Of a stretch of DNA of 10,444 nucleotides, positions 1 to 6,463 are shown piece by piece (positions within the stretch are counted from its first letter, which is position 1; each line of letters begins with the position of its first letter). The stretch spans positions 1 through 10,444 of the forward strand of contig JAITKS010000151.1 of assembly GCA_031278315.1 (NCBI GenBank), written 5' to 3'. Below the pieces are notes generated by a model. The model had not been told where the DNA came from. It searched no databases and worked only from the letters and a program-made list of their open reading frames with translations. Position numbers and translations under genes: made by a program. The DNA comes from Planctomycetaceae bacterium (GTDB taxonomy: Bacteria > Planctomycetota > Planctomycetia > Pirellulales > Thermoguttaceae).

Positions 1-408
1 ATCGTTCAAAGAAAATGTTCAGAAAAGCCTTCTTTCTCTTATTCCGATTTTGATTGTTATGTTTCCGCAACTTTTTATGTCATTCAGACTGATCGTTTTG
101 ATCATAAATATTTAACAGGATTATTAAACTCAAAATTGATTACATTCTGGCTAAAAAACAAAGGAAAAATGCAAGGAAGTAATTATCAATTAGATAAAGA
201 ACCATTATTACAAATACCTATTCGTGTTCCGGCGAATACTTTGCAAAGGCCGATAATTTCTCTTGTTGATAAAATTCTTTCGGCGAAAAAGAAAAATCCT
301 ACTGCCGATATATCAGTGCTCGAACAACAAATAGACACATTCGTTTATCAACTTTACAATATCACGCAGAATGAACAAAATATAATTGAACAATCTATCT
401 CAAAATAA
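1..408 (+). CDS. Type IIG restriction-modification enzyme, C-terminal part (5' end outside window)
   Basis: The reading frame is open from the first base to the TAA at 406-408, giving 135 residues. A later TTG at 136 could be mistaken for the start, but the open frame before it reads as the same protein. The segment KYLTGLLNSKL followed by FWLKNKGKMQGSNYQLDKE and LLQIPI matches the end of the TaqI-like specificity domain found at the C-terminus of Eco57I-type and related enzymes, which fuse an adenine-N6 methyltransferase, a nuclease and target recognition. The tail IDTFVYQLYNITQNEQNIIE is the usual closing helix of such proteins (pattern DxxVYxLYxLTxxExxIIE). The catalytic methyltransferase and nuclease domains would lie upstream and cannot be seen, so the protein could also be a stand-alone adenine methyltransferase. 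The family call is by recognition of these motifs, not by alignment. Confidence 0.72.
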   Translation: MVQRKCSEKPSFSYSDFDCYVSATFYVIQTDRFDHKYLTGLLNSKLITFWLKNKGKMQGSNYQLDKEPLLQIPIRVPANTLQRPIISLVDKILSAKKKNPTADISVLEQQIDTFVYQLYNITQNEQNIIEQSISK

Positions 409-428
409 GTTCAATATCAATTTTGAGA
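398..428 (+). terminator. Weak stem-loop overlapping the stop codon
   Basis: TCTCAAAAT at 398-406 pairs perfectly with ATTTTGAGA at 420-428, a 9-bp stem with a 13-nt loop that includes the TAA of the preceding gene. It is AT-rich and has no clean T-run after it, so it is at best a poor intrinsic terminator. It is the only such structure before the repeat element that follows. Confidence 0.25.
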
Positions 429-447
429 CTCGAAAATAATCTGATTT

Positions 448-768
448 TATACCAATTACACTTTAAAATTCATTTTTTATTTTTTTTAATTGAAAATATT
501 GTCAATAAACATTGCAATATTTTTTAATAACTACAATTTGTTTTTGAGTTAAAAATTTGTCCGCAAATTCGCCCTGAAAGGGCGCAAAAGATCATAAATA
601 ATCTTTTTGCTGCCGCCCTTACAGGGCTTTGGTGTGTTATATATTTTCCGTAGGGCGTTGCCCTACGCTAATGCTGATTGCCCTTTCAGGGCGATTCTAG
701 TTTTATCCGTGAACGGTCTTCTTTTTCGTTACAAAAAATAATACCGAATTTTAAAGTACAATGAGTTT
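448..768. mobile_element. MITE-like non-coding element, copy A, with IS630-type ends
   Basis: The left end (about 448-472) contains CACTTTAAAATTC. The right end (743-767) contains ACCGAATTTTAAAGTACAAT, which is the same sequence in inverse orientation. These terminal inverted repeats share their core with the ends of the IS630 remnant at 7773-8360. The 320 bp between them code for nothing plausible. They hold an AT-rich half, with AAATATTGTCAATAAACATT shared with copy B near 9270, and a GC-rich hairpin half (569-694). Size, lack of coding capacity and terminal inverted repeats fit a miniature element mobilised in trans. The outermost bases have drifted, so the exact limits and any TA target duplication are uncertain. 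It fills most of the gap between the restriction enzyme and the protease gene. Confidence 0.6.
569..694. repeat. GC-rich hairpin array with 15-bp inverted ends
   Basis: Four short hairpins lie within 126 bp: CGCCCT-gaa-AGGGCG (570-584), GCCCT-tac-AGGGC (615-627), CGTAGGGC-gtt-GCCCTACG (649-667, 8-bp perfect stem) and GCCCT-ttc-AGGGC (680-692). The first and last are also exact reverse complements of each other over 15 bp (569-583 with 680-694), so the block can fold either as separate stems or as one long stem. Blocks of this kind (GCCCTTTCAGGGC modules around a CTACGCTAATG core) are scattered in many planctomycete and Bacteroidetes genomes and are often mis-annotated as small proteins. A degraded second copy lies at 9345-9538. 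Confidence 0.75.
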
Positions 769-825
769 CTTTCGTGTTTAAAGTAAACGGATATTATTTT
801 TTCAATGATTATGTATTTAATTCTA

Positions 826-1845
826 TTATTTTTTTAACAATTTCTTTTTTCGTTCTGACGATTGCGGGTGTGTATCGAAATGGTGTTCTAATCGGTACAT
901 AATTCTTTCTGCTTGGTTGGCGATATCTGTTGTGGAATTTTCTGATTTATTTTTTTCGGTAATTTTGTTTTCATCGGGTAAAATATCGAACAGTTCGATC
1001 ATTTTGTTTGGTTGATAACCGGCGTCTAAACCTAATTGCCAACCGGCAGCGTCGGCTTCAAATTCCATTGTTTTGTTGTAACTTGGTGAAAGTTTATTAA
1101 CAACGGCATTGATCAATTCACTACCCGGAATCATCTCCATTGCTTTCAAACGTCCGAGTCCTGTATTAACATGTTTCAGATCAATATGACTAATTTCATG
1201 TGCAAGAACAAACGCAAGGGCGTCATCGTTGTTGTTACATTTTTCGATTAGTCCGGTGTAGATATAAACGTAACCGCCGGCGTGTGCAAACGCATTGATG
1301 GTATCTTTTTCTATTACAAAAAGGCGATATTTTATATCGGTTCGTTTCGGATGTAATTTATGCCAGATAGAATAAAGGCGTTTATTTTTTTTATCTTTTT
1401 TATCTATTTTGTGTGCTTTGGAATTTTTGATGATTTCATCATTGAACATTTTGCCGAACTTAATTTCATCTTCCAATTCCGCGGGCAATATTTCATCAGC
1501 TGTTTTCAATGCGGAGCGAGCCGCTGAATCCAATCCATCGGCGGCAACATCAACCAAATCAGCAGGATTTTCCGCACGGCTTGCTTTATCAAATGCGGTC
1601 ATTCCGATATCGAATAAATCTGTAACAATATTTTGACCGATTGATTCGGATCCGTTTGTTTCTGAATTATTTGTTTTAGGGTTGTTTTTTTCCGAATCAT
1701 TTTTTTGTGTTGTTTGAGTAATTGTTTTTTGATCTGTTGGTTGTCTGTTTTCGGCAACCTGATTTTGTGAACAACCAATCACTACAGTTACGACAAAAAA
1801 TAAACAAGACAAACTTGACATCGTGTAAAAACATGTCTTTGACAT
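826..1845 (-). CDS. M48-family zinc metalloprotease, lipoprotein
   Basis: Probable membrane-anchored, extracytoplasmic peptidase. Numbered from the upstream ATG at 1860 (344 aa), a hydrophobic leader ends at a lipobox (VIGC, Cys30). A low-complexity Asn/Ser/Thr linker follows (about 40-75). The zinc site is HEISH at 221-225, with Glu266 in EFEAD as the likely third ligand. NAFAHAGGYVYIYTGLI (189-205) and HFDTHPQSSERKKKL near the C-terminus are typical M48 blocks. In this family such lipoproteins degrade or help assemble outer-membrane proteins (LoiP/BepA type); the substrate here is unknown. The start at 1845 is preferred because GAAAGG lies 7 nt upstream of it, while the ATG at 1860 has only AACCCCAAA before it. 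It is a single gene, with repeat elements on both sides. Confidence 0.88.
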   Translation of the reverse strand: MSKTCFYTMSSLSCLFFVVTVVIGCSQNQVAENRQPTDQKTITQTTQKNDSEKNNPKTNNSETNGSESIGQNIVTDLFDIGMTAFDKASRAENPADLVDVAADGLDSAARSALKTADEILPAELEDEIKFGKMFNDEIIKNSKAHKIDKKDKKNKRLYSIWHKLHPKRTDIKYRLFVIEKDTINAFAHAGGYVYIYTGLIEKCNNNDDALAFVLAHEISHIDLKHVNTGLGRLKAMEMIPGSELINAVVNKLSPSYNKTMEFEADAAGWQLGLDAGYQPNKMIELFDILPDENKITEKNKSENSTTDIANQAERIMYRLEHHFDTHPQSSERKKKLLKK

Positions 1846-1953
1846 AATATAACCTTTCATTTTGGGGTTAAACGCTATTTGTTGTGATTTTGATAATTGA
1901 CGTGAAATTCTAAAATAAAAATTTTTCGTAAAATTTCAGTGGAATATTTTTTT

Positions 1954-2124
1954 GACAGGATAAACAGGATTACAGGATTTACAGGATAGTGGTTAGTCCG
2001 CATGCGGAGATTAGCACGGATTCTAAAGTTCAAATCACTAATTAACTAAGTTATGGTTTCAAGTTTTGATTCTTTTAATTTATTATTTAACAATCCTGTC
2101 AATCCTGTAATCTTGTAATCCTGT
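1954..2124. repeat. Inverted ACAGGAT repeat array
   Basis: Four ACAGGAT heptamers begin at 1955, 1964, 1972 and 1981 (8-9 bp period). Their reverse complement ATCCTGT begins at 2093, 2102, 2110 (one mismatch) and 2118. The two arms can form a stem of about 35 bp around a central stretch of about 105 bp, which contains the perfect palindrome TCCGCATGCGGA at 1997-2008. No coding potential is seen. Together with the hairpin and direct repeat that follow, it accounts for most of the non-genic stretch 1861-2221. Confidence 0.8.
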
Positions 2125-2162
2125 CCAAAAAACAAAACTAAAGATGCGGTCGAGCCGACCGC
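2125..2162 (-). terminator. Probable intrinsic terminator of the restriction-modification operon
   Basis: Read on the minus strand, GCGGTCG-gct-CGACCGC forms a perfect 7-bp GC-rich stem with a 3-nt loop (2146-2162). The downstream sequence ATCTTTAGTTTTGTTTTTT is T-rich. It lies about 60 nt beyond the stop of the HNH gene. The T-run is interrupted and starts a few bases after the stem, so termination may be leaky. Confidence 0.5.
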
Positions 2163-2170
2163 GTTCCCGA

Positions 2171-2201
2171 AAACAATAAATTATTCCGTCTGATATATTA
2201 C
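2171..2201 (+). repeat. 31-bp direct repeat, copy 1
   Basis: The 31 bases starting AAACAATAAATT and ending TGATATATTAC are identical to 4659-4689 in the same orientation. The two copies lie outside the methyltransferase-HNH operon, one beyond each end. The match stops being exact at both borders, so it is a discrete repeat and not part of a longer recent duplication. Confidence 0.85.
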
Positions 2202-2221
2202 TAAATTTTTAAATCTTAGTT

Positions 2222-3151
2222 TTATTCTTTTCTATGTTCATTATCATGGCAAATATTACAAAGAGTTTTCAAATTATCAGTTGTATTTTCACCGCCTTCG
2301 GCATGGGCTTCAATGTGATGTAATTCAAGGTAACGCGGATCAGATAGATTCCATTGTTCATGTGACCAACCGCAATTTTGGCAGCGGTATTTATCACGTA
2401 TTAAAACTGTACAACGAACAGAGTCTGGAATCTTTCTATCGTGCGGCGGAGTTTGCCGGTCTTGTTCTAGAACATAAACGCCAATTGCTAAATCAGGACG
2501 ACCTGTTGTTTTCGTTGTTATAGACCAGCCTTCTTCTGTTCGCAATTCCCTAACACGCCTTGCCCATTCGCTTGCACCTCCAGCAACATAACGCAACTCT
2601 TCGCCAGTTATCGGCTTGCCGACATTAACCTGAAAGAATGCTAGAATTTTTTCTTTCGAGCCGATCTTTCGTTTACGAATTTCATTTGCCAAATACCACC
2701 GATGTGCCGCGTCGCGGTCTTGTTGTTTGTCAAGAAGTATGTATTCTTCGGGTCGAATATGAGTTAAATCAATTCCAAGTGAAAGCGATTCTTCACCGTT
2801 CATTTCATTTATTGTAACACCTGAAGCAATGTTCCATCCCATTTCGCGGCGTAATTCGCGCAAACGGCGTGGATAATCCTGAATACCGGTAATGATCATT
2901 AATTCATCGCTATGGATTATTGTAAAAGGATACTTTAGAAAATATGCTAATATTCTATCACGTGCAGCAGATGCAGATTTTCGCAACATAAGTGAGCTGC
3001 CAAGGTCACGCAACTTATGGAATGCCGGAATCAGAGCTAAAACTTTATCGCGAAGATCGCTTAATTGCAATTTCGACTCAAAATCTGTTAATAATGCAAT
3101 CAATTCTTTACGTAAAGTTTCAGGCGTATTTTTAATTGGTCGTCTTGGCAT
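2222..3151 (-). CDS. HNH restriction endonuclease (type II), partner of the adjacent C5 methyltransferase
   Basis: The 309-residue protein ends in a classical HNH (beta-beta-alpha metal) nuclease domain. Zinc-binding cysteine pairs are at C257/C260 and C298/C301, the LHHI box has H278-H279, GGEN lies at 286-289, and N293, H302 and H306 complete the active site and metal site. Ahead of it are two similar segments of about 45 residues, at 65-109 and 166-211. Each runs from ILAYF/ILAFF through a helix pair to RRLRELRREMGW / RRVRELRTEEGW. They look like a duplicated winged-helix DNA-binding module. The start is 5 bp downstream of the methyltransferase stop with no strong ribosome-binding site, suggesting translational coupling. 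Role by context: cuts DNA at the site protected by the neighbour. The recognition sequence cannot be read from the sequence. The domain call is firm; the restriction role rests on the pairing. Confidence 0.87.
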   Translation of the reverse strand: MPRRPIKNTPETLRKELIALLTDFESKLQLSDLRDKVLALIPAFHKLRDLGSSLMLRKSASAARDRILAYFLKYPFTIIHSDELMIITGIQDYPRRLRELRREMGWNIASGVTINEMNGEESLSLGIDLTHIRPEEYILLDKQQDRDAAHRWYLANEIRKRKIGSKEKILAFFQVNVGKPITGEELRYVAGGASEWARRVRELRTEEGWSITTKTTGRPDLAIGVYVLEQDRQTPPHDRKIPDSVRCTVLIRDKYRCQNCGWSHEQWNLSDPRYLELHHIEAHAEGGENTTDNLKTLCNICHDNEHRKE

Positions 3152-3156
3152 AAATT

Positions 3157-4290
3157 TTAATTACCGGCAAATGCGGATAACACAGATTCAGCAACACGTG
3201 TTGCTAATAATGGAGGAACGGCATTACCTATTTGTTTCGCAATTTCTATTTTTGTTCCTATAAAATGAAAATCATCGGGAAAACTTTGCAAACGTGCTGC
3301 TTCTCTATGAGTGATAGGACGGTGTTGTTGCGGATGCAGCGTACGTCCCTTTTCAGGCTTAAAAAATTCCGTACGTATTGTAAATGCTGGTTTATCCCAC
3401 CAAAGCCGACCAAATAAATCTGTTCCGCCTTTCGTTTTGCGAATCCAGCAAGCAGGAACTAATTCCGGCGCACGTTTTTGTAAGTCGAAACGATTCATTC
3501 CTTCGATTGGAATAGCTTTATAACGTTTTAGAGAAATATCAGTTGGTGTTCTTCCAAAATGTAAGTCGTAAGGCGGTGTGATTTTTCGGATTTCAACACC
3601 CAGCGGCGGTTCCAAATCTTCAATTGCTGTCCTGACAGTATTCCAAGGTTTAGGATTTTCTATGTAATTCGATAATTCATCCAAATATTTATCAAATGGT
3701 TTTTCAGGATTGTAATGCGTTTTTCGGGGCGGAAAAAATTCTTTCGGATCGATAAAAGAACAACCAACAATAAACGCTCTTCGCCGAATTTGTGAAACTC
3801 CGTAGTCTGCCGCACCAAGAATAGCGGAAATTGTTTTGAATCCGATATTTTCAGCAAACATTATTATTTCTTTATATTCATTAGTATTCAACAATTGAGG
3901 TACGTTTTCCATAACGAATATTCCAGCACCGCTCATTTTAACAACTTCCATATAAGGTTGCCAAAGTTGTTTACGTTCATCGTTATCACGATTTTTGTTT
4001 AAGAGAGAAAAACCTTGACAGGGAGGACCGCCGATAACAATGTCTGCTTTCGGTATTTTCGTATTTTTATTAGCAAGGATTAGTGATAAATCTCCTTCGA
4101 TGCAATGGTTTCCGAAATTTTTATTATATGTCTCAACAGCATCGTGATTGAAATCATTTGCCCAAACTATCTGTGTAGAAATGGGGGCAAAACGTGTAAA
4201 ACCCAGCGTCAAACCGCCCGCACCTGAAAATAAATCAATAATACGGATATTCGATTTCTTTTTCTTGCTTCTTTTTGTTTCTTTTTTCAT
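3157..4290 (-). CDS. DNA cytosine-5 methyltransferase (type II modification enzyme)
   Basis: Transfers a methyl group from S-adenosylmethionine to cytosine C5 in DNA. The 377-residue protein carries the family motifs in order: motif I DLFSGAGGLTLGF (19-31, cofactor binding), motif IV GGPPCQGFS with catalytic Cys91, motif VI ENVP (128-131), motif VIII QIRRR (167-171), and motif X QIGNAVPP (353-360). The target-recognition region lies between VIII and about residue 330, ending in HREAARLQSFPDDF. Length and motif order are normal and nothing appears broken. The N-terminus is a short lysine-rich stretch. No Shine-Dalgarno sequence precedes the ATG (CCCTCCAGTT lies upstream). It is the first gene of a two-gene minus-strand operon with the HNH endonuclease, so modification is translated ahead of restriction. 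Confidence 0.95.
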   Translation of the reverse strand: MKKETKRSKKKKSNIRIIDLFSGAGGLTLGFTRFAPISTQIVWANDFNHDAVETYNKNFGNHCIEGDLSLILANKNTKIPKADIVIGGPPCQGFSLLNKNRDNDERKQLWQPYMEVVKMSGAGIFVMENVPQLLNTNEYKEIIMFAENIGFKTISAILGAADYGVSQIRRRAFIVGCSFIDPKEFFPPRKTHYNPEKPFDKYLDELSNYIENPKPWNTVRTAIEDLEPPLGVEIRKITPPYDLHFGRTPTDISLKRYKAIPIEGMNRFDLQKRAPELVPACWIRKTKGGTDLFGRLWWDKPAFTIRTEFFKPEKGRTLHPQQHRPITHREAARLQSFPDDFHFIGTKIEIAKQIGNAVPPLLATRVAESVLSAFAGN

Positions 4291-4336
4291 AACTGGAGGG
4301 AGAAAATATAGAAATATTGTCTAAATTTTTTGCAAA

Positions 4337-4365
4337 ATTTTACTGTTTATTGATGCAAACGTCAA
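4337..4365 (-). promoter_or_regulatory. Sigma-70-type promoter of the methyltransferase-HNH operon
   Basis: On the minus strand, TTGACG (4360-4365) and TAAAAT (4337-4342) are separated by exactly 17 bp. Transcription would start near 4330, leaving a leader of about 40 nt before the methyltransferase ATG. Five of six bases match the consensus in each box. Confidence 0.6.
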
Positions 4366-4377
4366 CTGCCGGAAACC

Positions 4378-4461
4378 TGCGGAACAGAAACCGCAAATAA
4401 TGCTTATACGCGGGGACTTGTTTTGACACTTACCGATACTTGCATCGGTACGGAACCCCGC
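4378..4461. other. Nested stem-loop region of unknown role
   Basis: TGCGG/CCGCA forms a small hairpin at 4378-4395. After it, GCGGGG (4410-4415) pairs with CCCCGC (4456-4461) and encloses the perfect hairpin TACCGAT-acttgc-ATCGGTA (4431-4450). It is a GC-rich island in very AT-rich DNA. It could be the terminal or leader region of the IS4-like element whose transposase remnant starts at 4593, or an unrelated structured RNA. Apart from this, 4366-4592 shows nothing recognisable. Confidence 0.4.
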
Positions 4462-4592
4462 CGTCTCTTTGAAGTGGTTTTTAATTTGGTGTAATGAATC
4501 GGTATTTATGAATTATTGTTTATTTTTTATAATATTTGAGTTGTTTTTTTATGAATTACTTTTTTTATCCATTTACTTGAAAGGAGTCTATT

Positions 4593-4737
4593 ATGGATAT
4601 GTATGACAAAAATATTTGAACGTTATGAAACAAAGGGAACTTTTGCTGTTCTTGTACGAAACAATAAATTATTCCGTCTGATATATTACCAATTTTTATT
4701 TATTCTGTATTTTCATATTTTCAAAAAAATAGAGTAA
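4593..4737 (+). pseudogene. IS4-like transposase N-terminal fragment, frameshifted and truncated
   Basis: AAAGGAG (4580-4586) precedes ATG at 4593, which encodes MDMYDKNI and then stops. One base fewer in the A-run at 4608-4612 would give MDMYDKIFERYETKGTFAVLVR; the frame starting at ATG 4603 reads MTKIFERYETKGTFAVLVR. The (I/L)FERxExK(S/G)xxxVxxR pattern resembles the start of IS4-family transposases. The resemblance stops at about 4658, exactly where the 31-bp repeat begins, and the frame ends at 4735-4737. So an old transposase start appears both frameshifted and cut off. The family assignment rests on about 20 residues and is tentative. Confidence 0.4.
4659..4689 (+). repeat. 31-bp direct repeat, copy 2
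   Basis: Identical over 31 bp and in the same orientation to 2171-2201. It starts where similarity to the IS4-like transposase fragment ends, so it may mark a recombination or insertion junction. Confidence 0.85.
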
Positions 4738-4787
4738 GCGGTATAATCAAAATCGAGCTGCCCTAATGTTAAATAATAAAATATGTA

Positions 4788-4815
4788 ATATACTCTTTAC
4801 AATTTAAATTTCGGT
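4788..4815 (+). repeat. Solitary IS630/MITE-type end
   Basis: ATATACTCTTTACAATTTAA followed by ATTTCGGT resembles the reverse complement of the right end of the IS630 remnant (8331-8360) with a few substitutions. No partner end is seen nearby, so it looks like a leftover of a decayed element. The rest of 4738-4990 is AT-rich with no gene or clear structure. Confidence 0.45.
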
Positions 4816-4993
4816 TGCTTTTATTTAAATGCGCTGTATTATGAAATTCGGCGGTGTTAAAGTTATTCATTAAAAAGTCTGCATTTCAATTAAGATTAGT
4901 CCGAATAACTCGAACCGGAAATTAAAGTGAAAGCATTTTAAAAAGTTGTAAAATAAACAGAGTTCACAACAATGTTCCAGTCTATTATGTTTA

Positions 4994-5022
4994 TTGAGTT
5001 TTAAATATTGTATATGTATATA
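4994..5022 (+). promoter_or_regulatory. Possible promoter for the ABC ATPase gene
   Basis: TTGAGT (4994-4999) and TATATA (5017-5022) are 17 bp apart. A start near 5029 would give a leader of about 100 nt that contains the small hairpin TGATAA-aaga-TTATCA (5053-5068). The region is extremely AT-rich, so chance matches are likely. Confidence 0.35.
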
Positions 5023-5130
5023 TAGTATATTTGAATATTAAATAAAAAAATCTGATAAAAGATTATCATTTATTTATTATTCTCCAAGATATTATTCTTC
5101 AAAACATTACTAAAGGATAAAAGAATTAAA

Positions 5131-6063
5131 ATGATTCGTACAGAAGATTTAACTAAACAGTACGGTAAACTGTTTGCAGTGAAAAATTTGAAAATTGATC
5201 TTGTTGAAGGCGACCTCTTTGGTTTTATTGGTCCCAACGGAGCAGGTAAGACAACAACAATGAAAATACTCGCAACATTGCTGCAGCCTACTTGGGGCGA
5301 AGCATACGTTTGTGATATGTCGATCTACACGAAAGCGCCGGAGATACGCCGGCGGATTGGTTACATGCCGGATTTTTTCGGTGTATATGATGACATGAAA
5401 GTTATCGAATATCTTGAATTTTTTGCGGCGGCATATCGAATCAGCGGAAACAAACGCCGAAAAGTCTGCGAAGAGATGCTTGAATTAGTTGACTTGAGCT
5501 ATAAACGCGATGCGATGGCAACAAGTCTTTCAAGAGGAATGACACAACGACTCGGTCTAGCTAGAGTCCTTTTACACGACCCGCAAGTATTGCTGCTCGA
5601 CGAACCGGCAAGCGGACTCGACCCGCGCGCAAGAATCGAAATGAGAGAATTATTAAAACGTCTTGGAGAACGCGGAAAGACAATTATGGTCAGTTCTCAT
5701 ATACTGCCCGAACTCGCAGATGTTTGTAATAAAGTCGGAATTATTGAAAAAGGGGAGTTACTAGTAAATGCCGATGTAGTAGAAGTAATGCGGCAAGTAA
5801 GAGATCATCTTGTGATAAATGTAGAAGTAAACGGAAAACCGGAAGATGCCGCAAAATTACTCGAAAAACATAATGCCGTAAGTAGTATCGAAATTAAAAA
5901 TAGTGTAATTCGTGTTTCGTTAGTAAAGGGAAAAAACGTTGACGACTATTCCGATCTGCCGACTATTCTGATACAAAATGGATTCAAAATAAAATCGTTC
6001 AAAGAAGACGAAATAAATCTCGAAACTGCATTTATGACTCTGACAAAAGGAGCAACCGCTTAG
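5131..6063 (+). CDS. ABC transporter ATP-binding protein (ABC-2 exporter type)
   Basis: Cytoplasmic ATPase expected to power a membrane exporter. The 310 residues contain Walker A GPNGAGKTT (34-42), an LSRGM signature (133-137, variant of LSGGQ), Walker B VLLLDEP (153-159), the D-loop SGLD (161-164) and the switch histidine in SSHIL (H190). The segment where a Q-loop glutamine normally sits reads GYMPDFFGVYDDM, with no glutamine. After about residue 225 comes an accessory C-terminal domain of the kind found on ABC-2 export ATPases. AAAGGA lies upstream but at long spacing (about 13 nt). No permease gene is adjacent: 400 bp without a gene follow, and the upstream side is mobile-element debris. 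The partner must therefore lie elsewhere or have been lost. The substrate is unknown. Confidence 0.92.
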   Translation: MIRTEDLTKQYGKLFAVKNLKIDLVEGDLFGFIGPNGAGKTTTMKILATLLQPTWGEAYVCDMSIYTKAPEIRRRIGYMPDFFGVYDDMKVIEYLEFFAAAYRISGNKRRKVCEEMLELVDLSYKRDAMATSLSRGMTQRLGLARVLLHDPQVLLLDEPASGLDPRARIEMRELLKRLGERGKTIMVSSHILPELADVCNKVGIIEKGELLVNADVVEVMRQVRDHLVINVEVNGKPEDAAKLLEKHNAVSSIEIKNSVIRVSLVKGKNVDDYSDLPTILIQNGFKIKSFKEDEINLETAFMTLTKGATA

Positions 6064-6093
6064 TTGAGTTAATTTATACGCATCGCATACGCT

Positions 6094-6119
6094 TTACATC
6101 GCCGAATTACATCGCCGAA
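6094..6119 (+). repeat. 13-bp tandem duplication
   Basis: TTACATCGCCGAA occurs twice head to tail (6094-6106 and 6107-6119), just after the ATPase stop. The gap 6064-6463 otherwise shows no open frame, no convincing terminator and no clear promoter. The only other useful signal is GAGG at 6453-6456, the ribosome-binding site of the next gene. Confidence 0.75.
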
Positions 6120-6463
6120 TTTCACCAGTACGAAACGCATAAATAAAGAGTAATATTGAGAACAGTTAAACTAATTTAATTCCGCATTGTTATTACAATT
6201 GTTTTATTTGGAAAGAAGTGATCAGATATTTTGTACAAAAGAAAATCTCTTTGTAAAAAATCTATTTACGGAGAATTTTTTTGTCGATTAAGCAAGGCGG
6301 TTTTGTGATTTATCTATTTTAAACCGGATTTATGTCCCCGCATCCGTGTACGTTGAATTGTGAATTATACGTATCGTAATCGTATTAGGAATTTCAATTT
6401 GGTCAAAACAGATTTGCTAAAACAGACATTAGTACAAAAAAATTTTTTTCACGAGGTAAAAAA

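Noticed and set aside
136..408. A separate 90-residue gene starting at TTG 136
   Set aside because: The frame is open to base 1 and the residues before 136 (FDHKYLTGLLNSK) belong to the same specificity domain, so it is the end of a longer gene.
1954..2124. Possible CRISPR array in the ACAGGAT repeats
   Set aside because: The units are 7 bp at 8-9 bp period with no spacers and are inverted about a centre; there are no cas genes.
6230..6260. TTGTAC / TAAAAA with 17-bp spacing as promoter of the DUF1559 gene
   Set aside because: The -35 matches only three of six bases and the DNA is AT-rich, so it is not better than chance.
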